Source: a virus
IMG/VR virus record: IMGVR_UViG_3300035670_001211
Span: 1-24,266 of that record
Direction: 5' to 3' (one strand)
DNA length: 24,266 nt
The notes under the pieces were generated by a model that worked only from the letters and a program-made list of their open reading frames with translations, had not been told where the DNA came from and did not search any database. The position numbers were made by a program, and so were the translations under genes. Position 1 is the first letter of the stretch. Each line of letters begins with the position of its first letter. Below are positions 1-7,500 of this stretch, one piece after another.

Positions 1-401
1 CACAAGATAGTATGCAGGCAGTAGTTTCACCATTCAATATTTTACAAACTGGAAATACTTGGAAACTATTTGCAAGTTCTGATAATACCAATTGGGACTA
101 TAACGCAACTACATTAGCAACAACTTCTCTGACTACAGGGCAATGGTATCATATTGCTGTAGTTCGTTATAATGGCACTCTTAAATTATATGTTGATGGA
201 ACAGTTGCGGGAACAGTCAACAGTTTCAATATCAACTTAAAACGCGATCAGTATAATAGATTTGTCAATGTTTTTGGTAACTGGCAATCTGATGGTGGAA
301 GCACTGGATTGAATGGATATGTTAGTGATTATAGAATTACGAAATATGCACGCTATACATCAAACTTTACACCGCCAACAGCAGCGTTAAAGAAGTTCTA
401 A
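1..401 (+). CDS. LamG/concanavalin A-like lectin-domain virion protein (3' end only)
   Basis: The reading frame is open to the left edge, so this is the C-terminal part of a longer gene; the first internal ATG (position 12) has no ribosome binding site and is unlikely to be the start. The visible ~130 residues look like a Laminin_G_3/concanavalin A-like lectin fold: the WYHIAVVR strand, then LKLYVDGTVAGTV, then the closing GYVSDYRITKYARYTSNFTPP. That last motif is typical of LamG domains in tail fibre and other virion proteins of marine T4-like phages. Such domains usually bind carbohydrate, so a role in binding the host surface or in fibre structure is likely. The gene ends right before a strong terminator, so it closes a transcription unit. 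The domain call is fairly sure; which virion part carries it is not known. Confidence 0.75.
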   Translation, partial: QDSMQAVVSPFNILQTGNTWKLFASSDNTNWDYNATTLATTSLTTGQWYHIAVVRYNGTLKLYVDGTVAGTVNSFNINLKRDQYNRFVNVFGNWQSDGGSTGLNGYVSDYRITKYARYTSNFTPPTAALKKF

Positions 402-406
402 AAAAG

Positions 407-428
407 ACCCCACTTCGGTGGGGTTTTT
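407..428 (+). terminator. Rho-independent terminator after the LamG gene
   Basis: A 7-bp perfect stem ACCCCAC (407-413) / GTGGGGT (418-424) is closed by a very stable TTCG tetraloop and followed by a T run (424-428). The A run before the stem (401-405) pairs with the T run, so it could also work for - strand transcription. It separates the LamG gene from the late promoter at 450. Confidence 0.93.
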
Positions 429-449
429 CAATACTGCCTTTCGAGTTTT

Positions 450-457
450 TATAAATA
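450..457 (+). promoter_or_regulatory. T4-type late promoter (TATAAATA)
   Basis: An exact copy of the T4 late promoter -10 element TATAAATA lies in the gap after the terminator and 25 bp before the GTG start at 483. T4 late promoters need only this element, read by the phage sigma factor gp55 with gp33 and the gp45 clamp. The predicted transcript start is near 463, leaving a leader of about 20 nt with a GGAG site. It probably drives the fibre genes and the neck genes downstream. Confidence 0.85.
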
Positions 458-482
458 TAGAGGTCGAACTCGGAGATTACAC

Positions 483-818
483 GTGGCAACAATATCAAAT
501 CTTTACATAGATCAAGGGTCAACCTTCAACTCGGTTATCACATTGACCAGTCAAAACGGCACACCTTTGAACCTTACAGGTTACACAGTAAAATCGCAGT
601 TCCGTAAATCTTTTGCTTCTTCTGTTTCTCATGATTTCGCAGCATCAGTATTTAATCCAACAGCAGGGCAAGTAAGGATTTCTTTATCAGCAGAAGCATC
701 AAGTGCAGTACCAGCTGGTCGATATCTGTACGACATCGAGGTGACATCAACAGTTGGCGAGAAAATCCGTGCGCTTGAGGGATTGGTAATCATCACTCCA
801 GAAATTACAAAAACATGA
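483..818 (+). CDS. Small phage structural protein, beta-rich (BppU/Ig-like style)
   Basis: A 111-residue protein starting at GTG; the start is chosen because GGAG (472-475) lies 7 nt upstream and no other in-frame ATG exists. The sequence is beta-rich: MATISNLYIDQGSTF, then PLNLTGYTVKSQFRKS, then AGRYLYDIEV and a closing EGLVIITPEIT. The pattern 'linear strand, G-x-PLxLTGYxVxxQ, Y-x-YDIEV' resembles N-terminal domains of baseplate or fibre proteins of the BppU type and small structural proteins of many marine myophages. It is the first gene behind the late promoter at 450 and overlaps the next start by 4 nt (ATGA), so the two are translationally coupled. Exact location in the virion is not known. 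Confidence 0.7.
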   Translation: MATISNLYIDQGSTFNSVITLTSQNGTPLNLTGYTVKSQFRKSFASSVSHDFAASVFNPTAGQVRISLSAEASSAVPAGRYLYDIEVTSTVGEKIRALEGLVIITPEITKT

Positions 819-1066
819 GCGATATTACAGCAACAGTATCAAACGAAACAATTGTTACAAGTACAGTAACAACAGAAACAACAGCAACTGTTTCATCAGT
901 TGGTATTCAGGGTTTAAGTGCCGAGAACACCAACCTTGAGAATTTAACGAACATTGACTCTACGAATTTAACCGATGGGTCGTTGTTGATTTATAAATTG
1001 GCAACCGCAAAGTGGACTGCATCTACAGACTTAGATGCGCAAAATATGGATGGCGGATTTTTCTAA
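815..1066 (+). CDS. Small threonine-rich fibre-associated protein
   Basis: An 83-residue protein whose ATG overlaps the previous stop (ATGA at 815-818). The N-terminal ~30 residues are a Thr/Val-rich repeat-like stretch (TATVSNETIVTSTVTTE). The C-terminal part (NLTDGSLLIYKLATAKWTAS, then LDAQNMDGGFF) matches a motif often found in tail fibre proteins of T4-like marine phages, where 'DGSLLxYxxxxxKWxA' forms a beta-hairpin unit. It is probably a short fibre segment or a fibre adaptor made together with its neighbours. No catalytic motif, membrane segment or signal peptide is visible. Assignment as a virion protein rests on this motif and on context. Confidence 0.65.
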   Translation: MSDITATVSNETIVTSTVTTETTATVSSVGIQGLSAENTNLENLTNIDSTNLTDGSLLIYKLATAKWTASTDLDAQNMDGGFF

Positions 1067-1084
1067 AAACGGAGAACTATAAAA

Positions 1085-3253
1085 ATGGCATCAATCATTC
1101 GTATTAAGCGTTCCACGACTGCTGGAGATCCAGCTACCCTTGGTAGTGGCGAGTTAGCATACTCGGCAGCCGACTATTCTGCCGTATCTGGTGGTGGTAG
1201 ACTTTACGTTGGTATCGGAACAGAGACAGGTGGCAACGCTGCTAATCATATCGTTATCGGTGGTCAGTACTTTACCGATATGCTCGATCACAACAAAGGT
1301 ATTTTAACAGCATCTTCTGCCCTTGTTACTGACGCCAATAGTAAACTTGACAATCTTAAAGTTGACAATCTTGACCTGAATGGTAACACACTGTCAGCTA
1401 CAGACGCAAACGGAAACGTAGTTCTAGCGCCAAATGGAACAGGAACTGTTGATGTTTCTTCTAAGCGTATTACCAGTCTTGCTGATCCAGTAGGCAATCA
1501 AGACGCAGTTACTCTTGCTTACTTCAATGCCAACGCAACAAATGACGAAGAAGTCCAAGATCTTGTTGCTGGTCAAATCGTAACTAACGGAACACACTCT
1601 GGTATCTCAGCAACTTATGACGATGCTGGCGATGGTGCTATCGATCTTTCTCTGACAACAACAGGCGTAACAGCTGGTGCATATGGCGCAGCAGGTTCGG
1701 TTGGAACTTTCACTGTTGATGCTCAAGGTCGTTTGACTGCTGCTTCGAACGTAACAATTGACATCACTGCTTCTCAAGTTTCCGACTTCACCGAAGTTGC
1801 TCAAGACGTTGCTGGTGCACAAATTGCAACCAACGGAACACACTCTGGCATCTCTGCTACCTATGATGACGCAGGCGATGGTGCTATCGATCTGTCTCTG
1901 ACAACAACAGGTGTTACTGCAGGTTCTTACGGTTCGACAACTGCTATCCCAACATTTACTGTTGATGCTCAAGGTCGTTTGACTGCAGCTGGAACTGTTA
2001 ACGTCGCAACTACCCTTGGTATTGCTGGCGACACAGGAACTGATAGTGTTGATCTTCTTTCCGACACACTGACAATTTCTGGTGGCGAAGGTATTGACGT
2101 AGCAGTTACAGATAACACAATTACTATTTCTGGCGAAGATGCTTCAACAAGCAACAAAGGTGTTGCTTCTTTTGCTGACGCAAACTTTACAGTTTCTTCT
2201 GGTGCTGTTTCTGCTAAGAGCATTACTCTTGGTTCGTCAACACTGTCTCTTGGTTCGACAACTACAGACATCGCTGGCGTAACATCTCTTGCTGTTGATA
2301 ACATCTCTATCGATGGTAACGAAATTTCTTCGACAGACGCAAATGGCAATATCTCTCTGAATCCTAACGGAACGGGAACTGTTGCTGTTAACTCTGCAAG
2401 AATTACAGGTCTTGCTGAACCAGTTAACGCTGATGATGCAGCAACTAAAGGTTATGTTGATGCACGTGCTGCTGGTCTAGATCCAAAGGCATCTGTTCGT
2501 GTCGCAACAACTGCTAACATCACACTGTCTGGTACACAAACAATTGATGGCGTGGCATTAAATGTTGGCGATCGTGTTCTTGTTAAAGATCAAACAACTG
2601 GTTCTCAGAATGGTATCTACGTAGTTGCGTCTGGCAGCTGGTCACGTGCTTCCGATATGGACGAGCCAGCAGAAATGACAGCTGGTGTGTTCTTCTTCGT
2701 TGAAGAAGGTTCTGCAAATGCTGACGCTGGTTTCGTTATCACTACTGACAATCCTATTGTTGTTGGAACTGACGCAGTTACCTTTACACAATTCTCTGGC
2801 GCTGGTCAGATTATTGCTGGTGATGGACTGTCTAAGTCTGGTAATACATTGTCTGTTAATGTTGCAAATGGTATTGAAATCTCTGGCGACAATGTTCAAC
2901 TGGCATCGTCAGTTGCTGGTGATGGTTTAACATACAGCTCTGGTGTTCTAACAATCGGTGGAACATCGAATAGAATCGCAGTAAATGCTGATAGCATCGA
3001 TATCGCTTCGACTTATGTTGGTCAATCGTCTATCACAACTCTTGGTACAATTACAACTGGTGTTTGGAACGGAACAACTATTGCTGCTGCTTACGGTGGT
3101 ACTGGTTTATCTTCCTATGCTGTTGGTGATTTGATTGTTGCTAATGGCTCTACAAGTTTAAGCAAGTTGGCTGTTGGAACTTCAGGTAAAGTTCTTCAGT
3201 CGAACGGAACAACTCTAGTATACGGCGACATTGATGGTGGAACATACGCCTAA
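1085..3253 (+). CDS. Large repeat-containing tail fibre-like structural protein
   Basis: A 722-residue protein with a GGAG site at 1071-1074. The N-terminus (IIRIKRSTTAGDPATLGSGE, then LAYS) is the short beta domain that begins many cyanophage and marine T4-like fibre proteins and recalls the N-terminal domain of the phage major tropism determinant. Residues ~156-310 hold two copies of an 82-residue unit (THSGISATYDDAGDGAIDLS, then FTVDAQGRLTAA). A second module (NGTGTV, then RITxLAxPV) occurs twice, near residues 115-140 and 430-455. Residues ~455-580 carry a known fibre domain (AATKGYVDARAAGLD, then DRVLVKDQTTGSQNGIYVV). The C-terminus has YGGTGLSSY and GKVLQSNGTTL repeats found in long fibres. 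No enzyme motif is visible. It is probably a trimeric fibre; whether it is a long tail fibre, short fibre or head fibre cannot be told. Confidence 0.8.
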   Translation: MASIIRIKRSTTAGDPATLGSGELAYSAADYSAVSGGGRLYVGIGTETGGNAANHIVIGGQYFTDMLDHNKGILTASSALVTDANSKLDNLKVDNLDLNGNTLSATDANGNVVLAPNGTGTVDVSSKRITSLADPVGNQDAVTLAYFNANATNDEEVQDLVAGQIVTNGTHSGISATYDDAGDGAIDLSLTTTGVTAGAYGAAGSVGTFTVDAQGRLTAASNVTIDITASQVSDFTEVAQDVAGAQIATNGTHSGISATYDDAGDGAIDLSLTTTGVTAGSYGSTTAIPTFTVDAQGRLTAAGTVNVATTLGIAGDTGTDSVDLLSDTLTISGGEGIDVAVTDNTITISGEDASTSNKGVASFADANFTVSSGAVSAKSITLGSSTLSLGSTTTDIAGVTSLAVDNISIDGNEISSTDANGNISLNPNGTGTVAVNSARITGLAEPVNADDAATKGYVDARAAGLDPKASVRVATTANITLSGTQTIDGVALNVGDRVLVKDQTTGSQNGIYVVASGSWSRASDMDEPAEMTAGVFFFVEEGSANADAGFVITTDNPIVVGTDAVTFTQFSGAGQIIAGDGLSKSGNTLSVNVANGIEISGDNVQLASSVAGDGLTYSSGVLTIGGTSNRIAVNADSIDIASTYVGQSSITTLGTITTGVWNGTTIAAAYGGTGLSSYAVGDLIVANGSTSLSKLAVGTSGKVLQSNGTTLVYGDIDGGTYA
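1553..1764 (+). repeat. Fibre repeat unit 1 (246-bp spacing)
   Basis: First copy of an in-frame repeat in the large fibre gene. Matching points lie exactly 246 bp (82 codons) before those in the second copy. A 29-nt stretch at 1712-1740 is identical to 1958-1986, while other parts differ at synonymous positions. Confidence 0.9.
1799..2010 (+). repeat. Fibre repeat unit 2 (246-bp spacing)
   Basis: Second copy of the 82-codon unit. Protein identity is high through THSGISATYDDAGDGAIDLS and FTVDAQGRLTAA. The linker after SYG differs from the first copy (STTAIP against AAGSVG). Confidence 0.9.
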
Positions 3254-3270
3254 TAAATAGACTTATTAGG
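3249..3270 (+). promoter_or_regulatory. Inverted repeat over stop codon and ribosome binding site; overlaps a late-promoter-like AATAAATA
   Basis: A perfect 8-bp inverted repeat, CCTAATAA (3249-3256) / TTATTAGG (3263-3270), with a 6-nt loop, spans the stop codon of the large fibre gene and the start of the AGGAG site (3269-3273) of the next gene. The same stretch contains AATAAATA (3252-3259), 7 of 8 matches to the late promoter. It may be an RNA hairpin that modulates translation, a weak late promoter giving a very short leader, or both. The sequence alone does not decide. Confidence 0.45.
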
Positions 3271-3278
3271 AGTATAAC

Positions 3279-3743
3279 ATGTCCACTGCAATTAAATTAA
3301 AACGAAGTGGAGTTGCTGGTGAAGCACCAGCCTCCCTTGAGTATGGAGAGGTAGCGTTAAACTACGCTGACGGCATTCTTTACTATAAGAATGGCGCTGG
3401 TGAGATTGTCGCCCTTTCAACTGGAGAAGGTGGCGGTGGAACAATTGGCAATACATTTTCACGTGTTGCTGTTAGTGGTCAATCAACAATTGTAGCAGAT
3501 AGTTCTACTGATACTTTAACAGTAGAAGGCGCAGGATTAGTAAGTGTATCAACAAACGCATCAACAGATACGTTAACTGTTGGATTAGCAAGTTCGATTC
3601 CATTCTTTAAACAAGATGGATCGCAAGTGGGTGTTGCTTTGCAATCAGAAGCAGGTCCACTTTCTACGCTTACTTCCTTAATCTATCTGCCATTTAGATT
3701 GTCTGACGGAACAGACGTAACAACATTAAGAATTTCGGTGTAA
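3279..3743 (+). CDS. Fibre-like structural protein with IKxKRS N-terminal domain
   Basis: A 154-residue protein with AGGAG at 3269-3273. The N-terminus (MSTAIKLKRSGVAGEAPASL, then GEVALNYADGILYYKNGAG) is the same domain family as at the start of the 1085 gene and is common in fibre proteins of T4-like marine phages. After a glycine linker (GEGGGG) come two related strands (SSTDTLTV and NASTDTLTV), then a C-terminal segment ending FRLSDGTDVTTLRI. It is short for a full fibre, so it could be a fibre adaptor, a tip protein or a trimmed paralogue of its neighbour. The next gene starts 3 nt after its stop, so they are co-translated. Confidence 0.7.
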   Translation: MSTAIKLKRSGVAGEAPASLEYGEVALNYADGILYYKNGAGEIVALSTGEGGGGTIGNTFSRVAVSGQSTIVADSSTDTLTVEGAGLVSVSTNASTDTLTVGLASSIPFFKQDGSQVGVALQSEAGPLSTLTSLIYLPFRLSDGTDVTTLRISV

Positions 3744-3746
3744 TGA

Positions 3747-4064
3747 ATGGCAGATAAAATTCCAGTAAGAGCGGTAGTAGATGGCAGTGGCAATGTCACT
3801 GGTCTCGCCGAATATCAATCAGGAGAAACAGTTCCAGTTAATCGTGGTGGTACTGGAACAATAACATCGACTGGTTCAGGTTCGGTTGTCTTATCAACAT
3901 CTCCATCTCTTTCTTCAGCATCAATATCAGATGCAGATTTAACAGGCACACCAACTGCTCCAACAGCAGCGTTGTCGACATCAACAACTCAAGTTGCTAC
4001 AACAGAATTTGCTGTTCGTGAAGCGTTAACAAAAGCAGTGGCTATGTCCATTGCATTGGGGTAA
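3747..4064 (+). CDS. Short tail fibre repeat protein
   Basis: A 105-residue protein starting 3 nt after the previous stop; no strong ribosome binding site is visible, so coupling is likely. The middle has the VNRGGTGT motif and the C-terminal part has one copy of the phage tail fibre repeat (GTPTAPTAALSTSTTQVATT, then EFAVREAL), the Phage_fiber_2 type seen also in the 7501 gene. It ends in a short helix-like tail (EALTKAVAMSIALG). It is probably a small fibre or fibre-tip component. It lies just before gp13 with a 3-nt gap, showing that fibre and neck genes share one operon. Confidence 0.7.
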   Translation: MADKIPVRAVVDGSGNVTGLAEYQSGETVPVNRGGTGTITSTGSGSVVLSTSPSLSSASISDADLTGTPTAPTAALSTSTTQVATTEFAVREALTKAVAMSIALG

Positions 4065-4067
4065 AAT

Positions 4068-4802
4068 ATGGCAGTCAATAGCAGAGCAACTTTAAAAGAA
4101 TATGCATTAAGAGCACTGGGCGCACCAGTTCTTGAGATCAACGTAGACGATGATCAACTAGAAGATCGTCTTGACGAAGCACTTGCATATTTCCGTGATC
4201 ATCACTACGATGGTATTGAGAAGGTTTATCTCAAGCATCAAGTTACATCAACTGATATTACTAATGGATATATTCCTGCGCCAGATCACATTATCGGCGT
4301 AAACTACATTTACACATTTACCGAAGGTTCTTCGTCTAGAAATCTGTTTGACCTTCAGTATCAATTGCGTCTTAACGACCTCTACGATTTAACAAGCACA
4401 AGTATTATCTACTATACAACTGTTATGAATTATCTGCAGTTGTTAGATACCATTTTAAATGGTCAAAAGTTTATTCGTTACAATCGTCACACTGATAGAA
4501 TTTATGTAGATATGGATTGGGAGAACGATGTTCAACCAGGAGATTACTTTCTGTTTGACTGCTATCGTGCGTTAGATCCTACTACTTTCACTAAAGCATA
4601 TAATGATCCATGGCTTAAGAAATATGTAACTGCTCAGTTTAAAAAGCAGTGGGCAGTTAATCTTAAGAAGTTCCAAGGTCTTCAGCTTCCAGGTGGTGTT
4701 ACTATGGATGGTACCGCACTTTATGACGAAGCGATCGGTGAGATCAAAGACCTAGAAGATGACGCACAAACTAATGTGCCACTTGAATTTTACTTAGGTT
4801 AA
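4068..4802 (+). CDS. 13: Neck protein gp13 (head completion)
   Basis: A 244-residue protein recognised as T4 gp13 by its N-terminus (NSRATLKEYALRALGAPVLE, then INVDDDQLEDRLDEALAYF), aromatic middle (KFIRYNRHTDRIYVDMDW) and C-terminal YNDPWLKKYVTAQFKKQW. T4 gp13 is about 309 residues; shorter versions are usual in marine T4-like phages. In T4, gp13 binds the portal after DNA packaging and with gp14 forms the neck that seals the head and accepts the tail. The gene runs directly into gp14 (1-nt gap) and gp15, the T4 order. Confidence 0.92.
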   Translation: MAVNSRATLKEYALRALGAPVLEINVDDDQLEDRLDEALAYFRDHHYDGIEKVYLKHQVTSTDITNGYIPAPDHIIGVNYIYTFTEGSSSRNLFDLQYQLRLNDLYDLTSTSIIYYTTVMNYLQLLDTILNGQKFIRYNRHTDRIYVDMDWENDVQPGDYFLFDCYRALDPTTFTKAYNDPWLKKYVTAQFKKQWAVNLKKFQGLQLPGGVTMDGTALYDEAIGEIKDLEDDAQTNVPLEFYLG

Positions 4803-4803
4803 A

Positions 4804-5526
4804 ATGGCACGCAATGTCTATTTCACTCATGGAACTCGAAACGAGCAACTCTTAATTGAGGACTTGATTATCGAGTCGTTGTCCATTTATGGGCAGGACT
4901 TCTTTTACATTCCACGCACGCTGGTAGCAAAAGACGAAATCCTTGGCGAAGATCGTCTGAGCGAATTTAAATCAGCATTCCCAATTGAAATGTATTTCGA
5001 GAACATCGATTCGTTCGATGGTCAGGGTGCGTTCATTCAAAAGTTCGGATTGATGATGGAACAGTCGGCTACGCTTACAGTAGCCAAAAGACGATGGGAA
5101 CAACTTGTAGGTCGCTTTGGAGTGACCACTATACCTTCTCGTCCAAATGAGGGAGATTTACTCTATTTTCCTCTCACAAAAGGTCTTTTTGAGATCAAAT
5201 TTGTTCAACATCAAGACCCTTTTTATCAGTTAGGGAAACTCTACGTCTACAAACTACAGGTCGAGCTGTTTCAGTATGCTTCTGAAAGAATCAATACTGG
5301 CTTACCTGCTGTTGATGTGTTCGAATCTGTTAAGACGCTTGATGTTACAGTCAATCGCCTAACAAACGAAGCAGCCACTGGTTATGTTCTTCTTGAAAAT
5401 GGAGATAACATTAAGATGGATGAACAGATTGATCAAGTTCAATCCTACGGCGACAATGCTAAGTTTGAGAACGAAGCACTTGAGATTCTTGACTTTGATG
5501 AAAACAACCCATTCGGTGAAAGATAA
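4804..5526 (+). CDS. 14: Neck protein gp14 (head completion)
   Basis: A 240-residue protein (T4 gp14 is 256) with the family's hallmarks: MARNVYFTHGTRNEQLLIED, an acidic/aromatic first half, and the GDLLYFPLTKGLFEIKFVQH stretch followed by FYQLGKLYVYKLQVELFQY. gp14 forms a ring below gp13 in the T4 neck and is the surface onto which the finished tail docks. It starts 1 nt after the gp13 stop and its TAA overlaps the gp15 ATG (TAATG), so the three neck and tail-joining proteins are made together. The assignment is supported both by sequence and by order. Confidence 0.92.
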   Translation: MARNVYFTHGTRNEQLLIEDLIIESLSIYGQDFFYIPRTLVAKDEILGEDRLSEFKSAFPIEMYFENIDSFDGQGAFIQKFGLMMEQSATLTVAKRRWEQLVGRFGVTTIPSRPNEGDLLYFPLTKGLFEIKFVQHQDPFYQLGKLYVYKLQVELFQYASERINTGLPAVDVFESVKTLDVTVNRLTNEAATGYVLLENGDNIKMDEQIDQVQSYGDNAKFENEALEILDFDENNPFGER

Positions 5527-6257
5527 TGTTCGGAACTACCTACTATCACTCTCACATTCGTAAGTCTATTGTTGCTTTCGGCAATCTGTTTAGCAACATT
5601 AAGATCGAGCGTAAACTCAAGGATGGTTCTGACTCAACTGTTCAAACAATCAAAGTTCCTGTTTCCTATGCGCCAAAAGAGAAGTGGCTTGTTCGTGTTG
5701 AGCAAGACCCTACGCTAGAAAACCAAACCTATACTGTTCTTCCAAGACTTTCCTTTGAGATGATGTCAATGACTTATGACTCATCAAGAAAGTTAAATCG
5801 CTTCAATCAAGTGAAAGAAAACGCTGAGGCTGGAAGAATCAATAAGCAGTTTACCCCAGCGCCATATAACATTGGCATTGCGCTTCACTGCTTAACGAAG
5901 ACACAGGAAGATGCTCTTCAAATTATTGAGCAGATTATTCCTTACTTCAATCCAGAATACACACTGGCGATAAATACGATTCCAGAAATGGGAATTAGTA
6001 CGGACGTTCCAGTAATCCTAAATAGTGTTAGTATTCAAGACGACTACGACGGAGACTTCCAATCACGTCGTTCAGTTATTTACACTTTGGATTTTACAAT
6101 GAAGATTAATCTGTTTGGACCAGTATCTACGCAAGGTGATATTCGTAAGGTTCTGGTTAACACAACTGACGAGCAAAGAAATTATACTGCTGAGGTTGGA
6201 CCAACAGATACCCCTGCGAATTTTACAGTTGATGAAGATTGGACAGACAACTTCTAA
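5526..6257 (+). CDS. 15: Tail sheath stabiliser and completion protein gp15
   Basis: A 243-residue protein matching T4 gp15 (272 residues): FGTTYYHSHIRKSIVAFGNL, then APKEKWLVRVEQDP, LPRLSFEMMSMTYDSSRKLN and IALHCLTKTQEDALQIIEQI. In T4, gp15 forms a hexameric ring at the head end of the tail, stabilising the sheath and connecting to gp14. The start ATG overlaps the gp14 stop by one base. In T4 the next gene is 16 (small terminase); here it is followed instead by a fibre gene after a 10-nt gap. Confidence 0.92.
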   Translation: MFGTTYYHSHIRKSIVAFGNLFSNIKIERKLKDGSDSTVQTIKVPVSYAPKEKWLVRVEQDPTLENQTYTVLPRLSFEMMSMTYDSSRKLNRFNQVKENAEAGRINKQFTPAPYNIGIALHCLTKTQEDALQIIEQIIPYFNPEYTLAINTIPEMGISTDVPVILNSVSIQDDYDGDFQSRRSVIYTLDFTMKINLFGPVSTQGDIRKVLVNTTDEQRNYTAEVGPTDTPANFTVDEDWTDNF

Positions 6258-6267
6258 GGATTAAGAA

Positions 6268-7491
6268 ATGGCAAAACAGACAATTAACATCGGAACAGTA
6301 GCGAATGATCGAACAGGCGATCCTTTACGCACTGCTGGCGATAAAATCAATGACAACTTCGACGAGATCTATGCTGCGTTTGGTGATGGATCTACTCTTA
6401 CCGCACCAAGCAGTTTTGATCAAGATTTAAATACAGACGACAGCCCAAACTTTGTTAATCTTGGATTGGCAGGTACGTCAGGAGCAGGCTACGCCACGTT
6501 ATCTGTTACCATAGATAGAGATTTCTACATAGGTCTTAACGACACATCAACAGGAGCCAAAACATTCCAATTTGAAAGAGATGGTAGTTTTCTTCTTGAA
6601 GGATCAATATATGTGGACGGTAATATCTATGGTGGTGCTGGAAACAGATTGTATCTGTCAGGCGACGAAGGTGATGGTTCGCCGAACATAAACATACCAA
6701 ACTCCATAAATGGAGCCAGTACACCCATCGCTATCGACAATCAATTTGGTGGTGGTATACAAATTCAAACTAGTACTGGCAATTGGCTATTCGACGACAC
6801 TAGAATATTACACTTTCCAAGTTCTACTGCTGATGATTATAACATCGGCGAAAGCGTAGATGGTTTTAATATTCGTAGCGACGCAACATTTGGCATCGTA
6901 ACAAATTCTAGTACCACACCAATTACATGGACGTTCGGCGATGATTCTATTTTAACATTCCCAGATGGTGGTCAAATTTTCAACACTGCTGGAGAACTTG
7001 GACTACAGGCAGATCTTGATGGAAATGTAAGTATTACCACTTCTGACTCATCAGACAGTTATGTAACATTTTTCAATTCCGATGGTAGTATTGCTCTTGG
7101 TGGAAGTTTAACATTCTTAGATTCTTCTGTTCAAACTACTGCGTTCGTAGAAAACATATACACTTTTGTTTCTGGCGACGGAACTGACTACACTGTATCT
7201 GGTCCAGGAATTGATTCTACCAATCAATTAGATCCTACGCTGATTGTTTATCGTGGTCATACCTATAAGTTTACAAACAATGCGACTGGTCACCCTGTTG
7301 AGTTTCTAAACTCTTCAGACAACTCAGCGATTTCTAGAATTATCTCCTCAACAGGAGCAGCTGCAAACGTAGCTCAAGTTGGAGAAACTGTAACATTTAC
7401 TGTTCCGCTAGATGCTACACCAGGAAACACATATCTTTACAGATGTACAGCTCATCCTGGAGCTATGCTCGGAACAATTACTGTAGCATAA
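6268..7491 (+). CDS. Fibre-like structural protein with C-terminal cupredoxin-like domain
   Basis: A 407-residue protein with AAGGA at 6256-6260. The N-terminus (KQTINIGTVANDRTGDPLRT, then AGDKINDNFDEIY) is a domain common at the start of fibre and baseplate-linked proteins in T4-like marine phages and is shared with the next gene. The middle is beta-rich with GNIYG and PDGGQI strands and a DSSVQTTAFV motif typical of fibre shafts. The last ~110 residues look like a cupredoxin: a PTLIVYRGHTYKFTN strand, NATGHPVEF with His342, and a C-terminal YRCTAHPGAMLGTITV with Cys393, His396 and Met400. These would be the four ligands of a type 1 copper site. Similar tails occur in other phage structural proteins. 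Whether copper is bound is unknown; it may be a structural beta-sandwich only. Confidence 0.75.
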   Translation: MAKQTINIGTVANDRTGDPLRTAGDKINDNFDEIYAAFGDGSTLTAPSSFDQDLNTDDSPNFVNLGLAGTSGAGYATLSVTIDRDFYIGLNDTSTGAKTFQFERDGSFLLEGSIYVDGNIYGGAGNRLYLSGDEGDGSPNINIPNSINGASTPIAIDNQFGGGIQIQTSTGNWLFDDTRILHFPSSTADDYNIGESVDGFNIRSDATFGIVTNSSTTPITWTFGDDSILTFPDGGQIFNTAGELGLQADLDGNVSITTSDSSDSYVTFFNSDGSIALGGSLTFLDSSVQTTAFVENIYTFVSGDGTDYTVSGPGIDSTNQLDPTLIVYRGHTYKFTNNATGHPVEFLNSSDNSAISRIISSTGAAANVAQVGETVTFTVPLDATPGNTYLYRCTAHPGAMLGTITVA

Positions 7492-7500
7492 GGATAAAAA

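Noticed and set aside
1607-1972. Long open frame on the - strand inside the large fibre gene
   Set aside because: It mirrors the repeat codon pattern of the fibre gene, gives a Cys/Ser-rich protein without domain features, and has no ribosome binding site. The + strand protein is clearly real.
6424-6431. TAAATA-like promoter matches inside coding genes (for example near 6424 and 7632)
   Set aside because: TTAAATA occurs by chance in AT-rich coding DNA; these have no exact TATAAATA and no nearby gene start.
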